Source of the DNA: an uncultured Eubacteriales bacterium
Lineage (GTDB): Bacteria; Bacillota; Clostridia; Oscillospirales; Oscillospiraceae
Assembly: GCA_934597725.1 (NCBI GenBank)
Contig: CAKTSK010000001.1
Span: forward strand, 62,001 to 126,000
Length of the DNA: 64,000 nucleotides
Direction of reading: 5' to 3'
The notes under the pieces: generated by a model
What the model saw: the letters and a program-made list of their open reading frames with translations, nothing else
Told to the model about the DNA's origin: nothing
Databases searched by the model: none
Program-made: the position numbers and the translations under genes
In this document: positions 15,512 to 22,897 of the stretch, piece after piece
Position numbering within the stretch: position 1 is the stretch's first letter
Layout of the letters: the number at the start of each line of letters is the position of its first letter

Positions 15512-16666
15512 ATGATCAAAGATTTTGGTTTCATCATCCCTCAGAACTGCCAGTTCGGCATGGGTGCCCTGAAGAAGCTGCCTGACTTCCTGAAGGCTGC
15601 CGGCTCCGACAACGTGATGCTGATCTCCGACCGTGGCCTGGAAGCCATCGGCGTCGTGGACAAGGTCCGTGAGATCATCAAGGGTGCCAACCTGAAGTAC
15701 AGCGAGTACCTGGACGTTCTGCCCAACCCCACCACCACCATCGTGGACGAGTGTGCTGCTCAGTATAAGGCTGCCGGCTGCACCGCCATCATCGCCCTGG
15801 GCGGCGGCTCCCCCATGGACGTGGCCAAGGCTGTCGGCGTTGTCGCTAAGTTCGGCGGCACCATCGGCGACTATGAAGGCGTGGGCAAGGTTCCCGCTCC
15901 CATCGACACCCTGATCGCTGTGCCCACCACCGCCGGCACCGGCTCCGAGGTCACCGTGGCTGCCGTTATCACCGACGAAGCCCGCAACTACAAGCTGTCC
16001 GTCCTGGGCCCCGAGATCTCCCCCACCTACGCTGTGCTGGATCCCGAGCTCATCATGACCGCTCCCGCTTCCGTGGCTGCTGCCTGCGGCGTTGACGCCC
16101 TGATCCACGCCATGGAGTCCTACATCAACACCGATGCCAACCCCTTCTCCATGGCTATGGCTGAGAAGGCTATGGAGCTCATCGGCGGCAACATCCGCAA
16201 GTTCGTGGCTCGCCGGAACGATCCCGACGCCGCTTGCGCCATGATGCTCGGCTCCACCTTCGCTGGCATCGCTTTCGCCAACAACCGTCTGGGCGACATC
16301 CACGCCATGTCTCACCCCGTTTCCGCATTCTATCATGTGGCTCACGGTGTGGCCAACGCTGTGCTGATGCCCACCATCTTCGAGTTCAACGCTCTGGCTG
16401 CTGACGAGCGCTATGCTAACATCTATCAGTACATCACTGGTAAGGAAGCCGGCGAGGACTTCGTGCCCCAGATGCTGTGCGACGCTCTGCGTCAGATGAA
16501 CGCCGACCTGGGCATCCCCGCCTGCCTGGCAGACGTGGGCGTGGCCGAGGACAAGATCCCTCAGATGGCCATCGACGCCATGAAGAGCGGCAACGTCACC
16601 GTCAACCCCAGAATCACCACCGTCAAGGACGTGGAGGCTCTGTATCACAAGGCAATGTACAAGTAA
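15512..16666 (+). CDS. Iron-containing (group III) alcohol dehydrogenase
   Basis: 384 residues, the usual length of DhaT/FucO-type enzymes. NAD binding is shown by GGGSPMDVAKAVG and the metal site by the LIHAMESY and SHPVSAFYHVAHG histidine motifs. Such enzymes interconvert short alcohols or diols and aldehydes; candidates are 1,3-propanediol dehydrogenase, lactaldehyde reductase or butanol dehydrogenase. I chose the ATG at 15512 behind GGAAAGGAT; an ATG at 15479 lacks a good site. Codon use is richer in GCT and CGT than in neighbouring genes, suggesting high expression. It is a single gene with strong promoter and terminator. Confidence 0.9.
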   Translation: MIKDFGFIIPQNCQFGMGALKKLPDFLKAAGSDNVMLISDRGLEAIGVVDKVREIIKGANLKYSEYLDVLPNPTTTIVDECAAQYKAAGCTAIIALGGGSPMDVAKAVGVVAKFGGTIGDYEGVGKVPAPIDTLIAVPTTAGTGSEVTVAAVITDEARNYKLSVLGPEISPTYAVLDPELIMTAPASVAAACGVDALIHAMESYINTDANPFSMAMAEKAMELIGGNIRKFVARRNDPDAACAMMLGSTFAGIAFANNRLGDIHAMSHPVSAFYHVAHGVANAVLMPTIFEFNALAADERYANIYQYITGKEAGEDFVPQMLCDALRQMNADLGIPACLADVGVAEDKIPQMAIDAMKSGNVTVNPRITTVKDVEALYHKAMYK

Positions 16667-16688
16667 TTCCGGTTACTTTTGTCCATTC

Positions 16689-16723
16689 AAAAAAGAGACC
16701 AGCTCTGCTGGTCTCTTTTTTTC
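16689..16723 (+). terminator. Terminator of the alcohol dehydrogenase gene
   Basis: A 15-bp stem (AAAAAAGAGACCAGC, loop TCT) ending in T7. Confidence 0.9.
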
Positions 16724-16735
16724 TTGTCAACGGGC

Positions 16736-16763
16736 TTTTCCTTTCGGGAAAACATGGTATAAT
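16736..16763 (+). promoter_or_regulatory. Promoter of the hexokinase-like/CapA pair
   Basis: TTTTCC (16736-16741), 16-nt spacer and TATAAT (16758-16763). Confidence 0.6.
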
Positions 16764-16826
16764 ACTCCCAGTGATACCATGGGCGGAGAAGGCCCGGCCC
16801 TTCTCCGCGCCTGAGGAGGCTTGTTT

Positions 16827-18116
16827 ATGAATCCCAGCACCCAGCAATCTCTGCATGACCTGCTTCGGGCCAACAGCATGACCCAAGACACCCTGCACGG
16901 CCCCACCCTGGCCCAGCTCTTCCTTTCCCAGATGCGCGTGTCCCTGTACGGCGGCGTTTCTTCCATCCCCATGCTCCCCACCTTCCTCAAGCCCAAAGGC
17001 GCCCTGCCCGACGGGACCCCGGTGCTGGTGGCAGAGGTGGACGAGGAGCAGATCCAGGTCTGTCTGGTGACCTTCTCCGGCGGACAACCCCAGGTGACCC
17101 CCGGAGAGTCCTTCCCCGTTCCGGGCCGGACCTATCCGGCCAGCCTGGAGGACCTGCTCTTCGCGGTGGCCGAGCTGGCCGAGCCGCTGCTGGACCAGGC
17201 CAAGGCCCTGGCGCTGGTCCTCCCCTTCCCGGTGGACTATGACAGCAAGGGCGACGGCGTCATCCGCCGCTTCCCCGGCTCCATGACTGTCCAGGGCTTT
17301 GCCGGCCAGCCGGTGCTGGCCGCCCTGCGGGAGGAGCTGACCCAGCGGGGCCTGCCCTGCCCGCCCCTGGTCCTGGTCCCTCAGGCGGACGCTGTGCTGC
17401 TGGCCGCCGCCCTCCAGGACCCCGGATACCGGCGGTACCTGGGCCTGCACTGGGGCCACGGCATCGACGTGGGCTTCACCGCGCCGGGCAGCATCGTGCT
17501 GCGCTGGCCGGGAGTCCCCGGCGACCTGACCCTGTTCACCGGCGGCTTTTCCCAGGCCCAGTGCGTCCCCTTCGGGCTGGTGGATTTCAGCAAAGACCGG
17601 GACTGCTACGGCCCCGGCCTGGATCTGTACTGGAAGATGGTCTCCACGGAGTACCTGGGCGAGGTGTTCCGGCTGGTGATGATCAAGGCCGCAGAACGCA
17701 AGCTCCTCTCCTTCGGGTGCAGCCGGGACGTGCTGTCCCTGACCAAGCTGGACCTGGACACCCTCACCGCCTTCCTCACCGACCCGGAGCAGGGCGGCAC
17801 CCTGGCCCACTTCTGCCGGGAGCCGGAGGACCGGGCGGTGGGCCTGGCCGTGGGACAGGCTGTGCTGGACCGGGCGGTCCGGCTGGTGTGCGCCAATCTG
17901 GCCGCTGTCCTCTCCTTCATCGGCGACGGGCGGGACCCCAAGGACCCGGTCTGTCTGGGCATCGCCGGGGACGCGTTCTCCGTTCCTCCCCTGGCCGCCC
18001 TCTTCCGGGAGCGGGTCCAGACCCTGCTGGCCGAAGAAATGGGCCTGCACCTGACCCTCTGTCAGGGCGAGGCCATGACGGCCATCGGCGGCGCTGCCGC
18101 CGCCCTCTATTCGTGA
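16827..18116 (+). CDS. Degenerate hexokinase-like protein (ASKHA fold)
   Basis: 429 residues that follow the layout of eukaryotic-type hexokinase: VLVAEVDEEQIQVCLVTFSG at the usual phosphate-1 position, LALVLPFPVDYDSKGDGVIR, VPQADAVLLAAALQDPGY and YLGLHWGHGIDVGFT. The phosphate-1 loop Gly-Gly-Thr-Asn and the catalytic Asn-Asp pair are replaced, and the second phosphate loop Gly-Thr-Gly reads GHG, so kinase activity is doubtful. Start at 16827 behind GAGGAGG. The gene is followed 60 nt later by a CapA-like gene and they probably form one transcript. A sugar-binding or regulatory role is possible but unproven. Confidence 0.62.
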   Translation: MNPSTQQSLHDLLRANSMTQDTLHGPTLAQLFLSQMRVSLYGGVSSIPMLPTFLKPKGALPDGTPVLVAEVDEEQIQVCLVTFSGGQPQVTPGESFPVPGRTYPASLEDLLFAVAELAEPLLDQAKALALVLPFPVDYDSKGDGVIRRFPGSMTVQGFAGQPVLAALREELTQRGLPCPPLVLVPQADAVLLAAALQDPGYRRYLGLHWGHGIDVGFTAPGSIVLRWPGVPGDLTLFTGGFSQAQCVPFGLVDFSKDRDCYGPGLDLYWKMVSTEYLGEVFRLVMIKAAERKLLSFGCSRDVLSLTKLDLDTLTAFLTDPEQGGTLAHFCREPEDRAVGLAVGQAVLDRAVRLVCANLAAVLSFIGDGRDPKDPVCLGIAGDAFSVPPLAALFRERVQTLLAEEMGLHLTLCQGEAMTAIGGAAAALYS

Positions 18117-18176
18117 CAAACCCCGGCGGCAGAGCAGCCCTCTGCCCGCCCCCGTTTTCCACAGAAAGGGAAGTTT

Positions 18177-19442
18177 ATGAACAAAAAGATCCTCCTGCTC
18201 CTGCCGGTCCTGGTCGTCCTGTGCGCCCTGCTGATCTTTCTCGGCGTCCGGCACCAGAACGGCGGCGGCGAGGCCGCACCGGCCGCCGGCGACAGCCAGC
18301 AGCAGGCCGACGTGCCCGCGCCCATCACCGCCACCCTGTCCGTCTGCGGCGACATGATGAGCCACACCCCCCAGACCAACGACGCCTACGACGCCGCCAC
18401 GGACAAGTACAGCTATCTGCCCTGCTTCCAATATGTGAAGCCCTGGATCGAACACGCCGACTATGCCGTGGTCAACCTGGAGACCACCCTCAACGGCCCT
18501 CCTTACTCCGGCTACCCCCAGTTCTGCGCCCCCGATGCCCTGGCCTATGATGCCAAAGCCATCGGCTTTGATCTGGTGAGCACCGCCAACAACCACAGCA
18601 TGGACAAGGGCTTCTCCGGCGTCACCCGCACCCTGGACACCCTGGACCAGGCGGGCCTGGCCCATGTGGGCAGCTACCGCAGCCAGGAGGAGCTGGACAA
18701 AAACCACGGCGTGGTGGTGGCCGACGTGAATGGGATCTCCGTGGCCTTCCTGAGCTACACCTATGGCACCAACGGCATCCCCATCGCCGCCGCCAACGAC
18801 TTCTGCCTCAACCGCTTCAACACCGACTACATGGACACCTGCACCACCCTGGACCAGGAAAAGCTCCAGACCGAGCTGGCCTATGCCGAGAGCCTGGAGC
18901 CCGACCTCATCGCCGTGATGATCCACTGGGGCATCGAGTACCAGACCACCCAGAACGACTACCAGACCCAGGTGGCCGACTTCCTCATCACCCACGGGGC
19001 AGACCTGATCCTGGGCAGCCACTCCCACGTCCCCCAGCCCATGGAGACCCGGACGGTCACCCTGGAGGACGGCTCCACCCGGTCGGCCTTTGTGGCCTAC
19101 TCCCTGGGCACCTTCGTCTCCAACCAGAGCCCGGCTACGGTAAACGTCGATTACACCGACACCACCGCCATCCTCAACCTGGAGCTGACCAAGGACTTTG
19201 CCGCCGGGGAGACCACCGTCACCAACATCAGCTATGTCCCCCTGCTGGTCCACAACCGGGGGGCCGGGGTGCAGGATCAGTATGTGGTCCTGGATGTCAA
19301 CGACGCCATCGCCGACCACAACGCCGGGATCTCCCCGGTCTCTGACGCCCTGTACCGCAAGCTGGAGTACGCCAAAAACGGCTGTCACACTCTCCTGGGC
19401 GCAGAGTACGACACCGCCGGCAGCCCGCCTGCTGCCGCCTGA
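18177..19442 (+). CDS. CapA-family protein (poly-gamma-glutamate-capsule-type metallophosphatase fold)
   Basis: 421 residues with an N-terminal membrane anchor (ILLLLPVLVVLCALLIFLGV) and an exported domain. Metal-ligand motifs of the PGA_cap family are present: SVCGDMMSH, VVNLETTL, STANNHSMDKG, VMIHWGIEY, LILGSHSHVPQP and SLGTFVSNQ. It is about as long as PgsA/CapA proteins. No capB or capC is near, so polyglutamate synthesis is not implied; many anaerobes carry lone copies of unknown role. AAGGGAAG lies 8 nt before the ATG. It ends at a terminator. Confidence 0.88.
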   Translation: MNKKILLLLPVLVVLCALLIFLGVRHQNGGGEAAPAAGDSQQQADVPAPITATLSVCGDMMSHTPQTNDAYDAATDKYSYLPCFQYVKPWIEHADYAVVNLETTLNGPPYSGYPQFCAPDALAYDAKAIGFDLVSTANNHSMDKGFSGVTRTLDTLDQAGLAHVGSYRSQEELDKNHGVVVADVNGISVAFLSYTYGTNGIPIAAANDFCLNRFNTDYMDTCTTLDQEKLQTELAYAESLEPDLIAVMIHWGIEYQTTQNDYQTQVADFLITHGADLILGSHSHVPQPMETRTVTLEDGSTRSAFVAYSLGTFVSNQSPATVNVDYTDTTAILNLELTKDFAAGETTVTNISYVPLLVHNRGAGVQDQYVVLDVNDAIADHNAGISPVSDALYRKLEYAKNGCHTLLGAEYDTAGSPPAAA

Positions 19443-19455
19443 GCGCCCGGAAGCA

Positions 19456-19493
19456 CAGAAAAAAGTCCGTTGCGGCTGCAACGGACTTTTCTG
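19456..19493 (+). terminator. Terminator after the CapA-like gene
   Basis: Stem GTCCGTTGC/GCAACGGAC extended by A/T pairs, loop GGCT, then TTTTC. Confidence 0.8.
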
Positions 19494-19612
19494 ATGCCTC
19501 GGGATACAAAAGGGATACCTTATTATATAATAATAGATCCATTTTATTGATATGCCACCGGCCAGCAGGGGCGCTGCCTGCGTCCCTGCCGCCCCAAAGG
19601 GAGGAACCTGCC

Positions 19613-20320
19613 ATGCACCACCAGTCTCTCATCGACCAATGCGCCCTCTTCCAGGGCCTGACCCCGGAAGAGCAGACCTATGCCCTGGACTACTTCGCCG
19701 CCCAGTCCCGCCGCTATGAGAAGGGGGCCTTCCTGCACCAGGTCTCCTTTCCCCTCACCCGCTTCGGGCTGGTGCTGGAGGGCACCGTGGAGGTCTGCAT
19801 GGACGACATGGACGGCCACCATCTGATCATGAACAGCGTCGGCCCCGGGGGGCTGTTCGGGGAGGCCTATTGCTTTCTGGGCACCGACGCCCCCATCTAC
19901 ATCTGCGCCGTCACGCCGGCGGAGATCCTGTGGATGAGCCCGGCCCGGATCAAAGCCCCCCAGGCCCCTTTCCGGCCCCTGGACTGGACCCTGTCCAACC
20001 GGTTCATCGCCGCCCTGGCCACCCGGACCCTGGCCATGAACCAGCGGGTGCAGATCCTCTCCCGCAGCACCCTGCGGATGAAGATCATCACCTTTCTCTC
20101 CCAGTATGCCGCCGCCCAGGGGGACACCTTCACCATCCCCTTTGACCGGGCCGGCATGGCCAGCTTTCTGGGGGCCGACCGCACCGCCCTGTCCCGGGAG
20201 CTGTCCAAGCTCCGCCGGGAGGGGGTGCTGGACTTTCACCGCAACCGCTTTCACATCTGCAAGCGGCCCCTCACGCCTCCCGGCTGCACAGGGCAGAAAA
20301 ATAGCGGTGGTAGGGAATGA
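19613..20320 (+). CDS. Crp/Fnr-family transcriptional regulator
   Basis: 235 residues. An N-terminal cyclic-nucleotide-type beta barrel (FPLTRFGLVLEGTVEVCMDD; GPGGLFGEAYCFLG) is followed by a dimer helix and a C-terminal winged helix (FDRAGMASFLGADRTALSRE, then LSKLRREGVLDFHRNRF). No Fnr-type cysteine cluster is seen, so it is unlikely to be an iron-sulfur oxygen sensor. Start at 19613 behind GGGAGGA; a TATAAT at about 19525 marks the promoter. Its 3-prime end overlaps the convergent DUF2461 gene by 50 nt. Confidence 0.88.
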   Translation: MHHQSLIDQCALFQGLTPEEQTYALDYFAAQSRRYEKGAFLHQVSFPLTRFGLVLEGTVEVCMDDMDGHHLIMNSVGPGGLFGEAYCFLGTDAPIYICAVTPAEILWMSPARIKAPQAPFRPLDWTLSNRFIAALATRTLAMNQRVQILSRSTLRMKIITFLSQYAAAQGDTFTIPFDRAGMASFLGADRTALSRELSKLRREGVLDFHRNRFHICKRPLTPPGCTGQKNSGGRE

Positions 20321-20936
20321 GGGCCTCAAAGGCCGCCAGCAGCTCGTCCACCAGGGCAGGGCTGTAGAGCAGCTCGTCCACCGGGCGGTTACAGGTCAGG
20401 TCCAGCCCCTTCCGGTTGTACCACTGGTCCAGCGGGGGTGCGGCCTGTCCTTTGGGCCGTTTGTATTCCTCGGCCGTCAGCGCAAAGCGGTCCTGGCGCT
20501 GAAAGGCCCGGGCCAGCCGGCGCATTTCCTCCGGGTCCCGGTCGATCTCCTGGCGGAAGCGGGCCATGAGGGCGGGCTTGGTGGGGTAGATCCCCAGCCC
20601 ATAGGCATAGCCGGTGGGATAGATCTCAAACCAGAACACCGGGTAAGTCATCCGCTCCTGGCCGCCCATGCCCAGAGAGAACCACAGGTGGCTCTTGTAC
20701 GGTCCCCTGCCATAGAGGCGGCGGGCGTCCCGGTAGATCCGGCTCACCCGGAGCAGCAGGGACAGGTCCTGGTGGGCGGCGGAAAAGCGGTCATACACTT
20801 CCTCGGCCAGCTGGCGCATGGGGGTCTGGACCTGGTCCAGATAGTCCTGCTTGTGGGCCTGGAACCAGTCCCGGTTGTTGTTCAGGCGGAGCAGCCAGAG
20901 AAAATCGTTGGTCTGTTGGGTAAAGCCTGGAAACAT
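20271..20936 (-). CDS. DUF2461 family protein
   Basis: 221 residues. The N-terminal FPGFTQQTNDFLWLLRLNNN followed by RDWFQAHK, then RIYRDARRLYGRGPYKSHLW and YPVFWFEIYPTGYAYGLGIY, matches DUF2461. Function is unknown. GGGGAGA precedes the ATG by 5 nt. The last 50 bp are shared with the crp-like gene on the other strand, and no terminator stands between the two. Confidence 0.85.
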   Translation of the reverse strand: MFPGFTQQTNDFLWLLRLNNNRDWFQAHKQDYLDQVQTPMRQLAEEVYDRFSAAHQDLSLLLRVSRIYRDARRLYGRGPYKSHLWFSLGMGGQERMTYPVFWFEIYPTGYAYGLGIYPTKPALMARFRQEIDRDPEEMRRLARAFQRQDRFALTAEEYKRPKGQAAPPLDQWYNRKGLDLTCNRPVDELLYSPALVDELLAAFEALIPYHRYFSALCSREA

Positions 20937-21131
20937 CGTGGTCTCCCCTCTCCTTGCCCCTTCCCTTGGCGGCGGGAGAAGGGCCTCTGTTGTGTCCGCC
21001 GGACCCCCGCAGCCGCTGGGTCTGGCCGGACCGGTTCCCTATGGTAACACACCCGCCGGGGTTTTGCAATCGGGAAATTCCCGCCCTTTGGAGAGCGAAC
21101 CCCTTTTTGTAACCACTTTTGTAAAAAACAC

Positions 21132-21160
21132 TTGCAAAAAGAAAATTAAAGTCCTATAAT
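21132..21160 (+). promoter_or_regulatory. Promoter P1 of the radical SAM gene
   Basis: TTGCAA (21132-21137), 17-nt spacer and TATAAT (21155-21160). It implies a leader of about 220 nt. The upstream gap 20937-21131 shows nothing else. Confidence 0.75.
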
Positions 21161-21255
21161 ATGGAACAAGCTTTTTGAACCATTTTTGATGTTTCCCAAA
21201 AAGAGGGACGTGTCAGACCCATCTTCATTTCTTCACCGTTCATCCAGAACATCTC

Positions 21256-21284
21256 TTGCAATACTTGAAGAAATGTACTAAGAT
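21256..21284 (+). promoter_or_regulatory. Possible promoter P2 of the radical SAM gene
   Basis: TTGCAA (21256-21261), 17-nt spacer and TAAGAT (21279-21284), with the same -35 as P1. The sequence between P2 and the gene contains an imperfect GATGG...CCATC stem. Confidence 0.45.
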
Positions 21285-21386
21285 GTACGCGGGCCAGATG
21301 GATCGCGGCAGGGACAGGAATGCCCACGCCATCCAAGCTCATCTTTCAGCTTTCTTGATATCGCACTTTGATAGGGAGGAACACTT

Positions 21387-22760
21387 ATGTTAGGCAACAG
21401 CATCAAGAAATTTGCACTCAATCAGGCCTTTTCCTACATCGAAAAGGACCCCATCAAGAATCTGACCCATGTAATGGACATGGTGGACAAATTCGCCGGC
21501 AACGGCCCCCAGTCTTTCCCCCGGCAGCGTCAGGCCATCCGGGACGCCATCAACAACGAGGACACCACCGCCCACAAGCTGGTGGTCCGCATGATGACCG
21601 AAATGGACCTGGGCTTCACCGAGACCCTGCTGTCCAACCTCTTCCTCAACGCCAGCATCACCGGCTGGAAAAAGCAGGACGAGTACCGGGAAAAGTACAA
21701 CTGCAACGTGCCCTGGGCCATCCTGATGGACCCCACCTCCGCCTGCAACCTCCACTGCAAGGGCTGCTGGGCCGCCGAGTACGGCAACAAGCTGAACCTG
21801 TCCTATGAGGAGATCGACAGCATCATCCGCCAGGGCAAGGAGATGGGCACCTATTTCTACATCTACACCGGCGGCGAGCCCCTGGTGCGGAAAAAGGACC
21901 TGATCAAGATTTGCGAGGCCCACCCCGACGCCATCTTCATGTGCTTCACCAACGCCACCCTCATCGACGAGGCCTTCGCCCAGGATATGCTGCGGGTGAA
22001 GAACTTCGTCCCCGTCATCAGCGTGGAGGGCTTCGAGGAGGCCACCGACTCCCGCCGGGGCGACGGCACCTACCAGAAGGTGGTCCGGGCCATGAACCTG
22101 CTCAAGAGCAACCGCCTGCCCTTCGGCATCTCCACCTGCTACACCAGCGCCAACATCAAGGACGTCAGCACCGAGGCCTATGTGGACCAGCTGGTGGAGT
22201 GGGGCGCTTACTTCGTCTGGTACTTCCACTACATGCCCGTGGGCAAGGACGCCGTGCCGGAGCTGCTGCCCACCCCCGAGCAGAGAGAGTATATGTACCA
22301 CCAGATCCGGGAGCTGCGGGGCAAGAAGCCCATCTTCATGCTGGACTTCCAGAACGACGGCGAGTATGTGGGCGGCTGCATTGCCGGCGGCCGGCGCTAC
22401 CTGCACATCAACGCCAACGGCGACTGCGACCCCTGCGTGTTCATCCACTATTCCGACTCCAACATCCGGGAAAAGACCCTGCTGGAGGCCCTGTGCTCTC
22501 CCCTCTTCCGGGCCTATCACGACGGCCAGCCCTTCAACGACAACCACCTGCGGCCCTGTCCCATGCTGGAAAACCCGGAGAAGCTGCGGGAGCTGGTCCA
22601 CAAGTCCGGCGCGCACCCCAGCGACGTGACCGCCCTGGAGGATGTGGACGACCTGTGCGCCAAGTGCGACAGCTACGCCGAGAACTGGAAGCCCACCGCT
22701 GACCACCTGTGGGCCTGCTCTCATGGCTGCGCTTCCTGCCAGCAGGACAGCGACAAGTGA
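21387..22760 (+). CDS. Radical SAM protein with SPASM-like C-terminus (HpnH/MoaA-like)
   Basis: 457 residues. The cluster motif CNLHCKGC begins near residue 119, the glycine-rich SAM site is YIYTGGEPLVRKKDL, and the C-terminal part has further cysteines (GGCIAGGRRYLHINANGDCD, then PCVFIHY; later VDDLCAKCDSYAENW and SHGCASCQQDSD) suited to hold auxiliary clusters. A 115-residue N-terminal helical extension precedes the radical SAM core. Function is not readable. GGGAGGA precedes the ATG at 21387. It is a single gene with two candidate promoters. Confidence 0.8.
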   Translation: MLGNSIKKFALNQAFSYIEKDPIKNLTHVMDMVDKFAGNGPQSFPRQRQAIRDAINNEDTTAHKLVVRMMTEMDLGFTETLLSNLFLNASITGWKKQDEYREKYNCNVPWAILMDPTSACNLHCKGCWAAEYGNKLNLSYEEIDSIIRQGKEMGTYFYIYTGGEPLVRKKDLIKICEAHPDAIFMCFTNATLIDEAFAQDMLRVKNFVPVISVEGFEEATDSRRGDGTYQKVVRAMNLLKSNRLPFGISTCYTSANIKDVSTEAYVDQLVEWGAYFVWYFHYMPVGKDAVPELLPTPEQREYMYHQIRELRGKKPIFMLDFQNDGEYVGGCIAGGRRYLHINANGDCDPCVFIHYSDSNIREKTLLEALCSPLFRAYHDGQPFNDNHLRPCPMLENPEKLRELVHKSGAHPSDVTALEDVDDLCAKCDSYAENWKPTADHLWACSHGCASCQQDSDK

Positions 22761-22778
22761 TTGTTCACGATTTATTCG

Positions 22779-22807
22779 TTGTTATTTTCCAAGAAATTTA
22801 GTATACT
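22779..22807 (+). promoter_or_regulatory. Promoter of the P-type ATPase gene
   Basis: TTGTTA (22779-22784), 17-nt spacer and TATACT (22802-22807). Transcription would begin near 22814. Confidence 0.65.
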
Positions 22808-22820
22808 ATCCTTTGGCTGC

Positions 22821-22876
22821 AAAGACCGGAGGCCCACGGGTTCGCGCCCTCGGGTCTCCGGTCTTTCGGACTTTTT
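22821..22876 (+). promoter_or_regulatory. Hairpin at the start of the P-type ATPase leader
   Basis: Long stem AAAGACCGGAG/CTCCGGTCTTT with inner CCC/GGG pairs, then CGGACTTTTTCC. It can end transcription arriving from the radical SAM gene, but it also lies inside the ATPase leader right after its promoter, so it could attenuate that gene. Confidence 0.6.
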
Positions 22877-22897
22877 CCAGAAAGGGAGGCCTGTCTC

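Noticed and set aside
15392..16648. An antisense open frame across the alcohol dehydrogenase
   Set aside because: Its His/Gly/Val-rich composition is the complement of the dehydrogenase codons, and it has no start signals.
21154..21342. A 62-codon minus-strand frame in the leader of the radical SAM gene
   Set aside because: No ribosome site, no family resemblance, and it would run against a consensus promoter.
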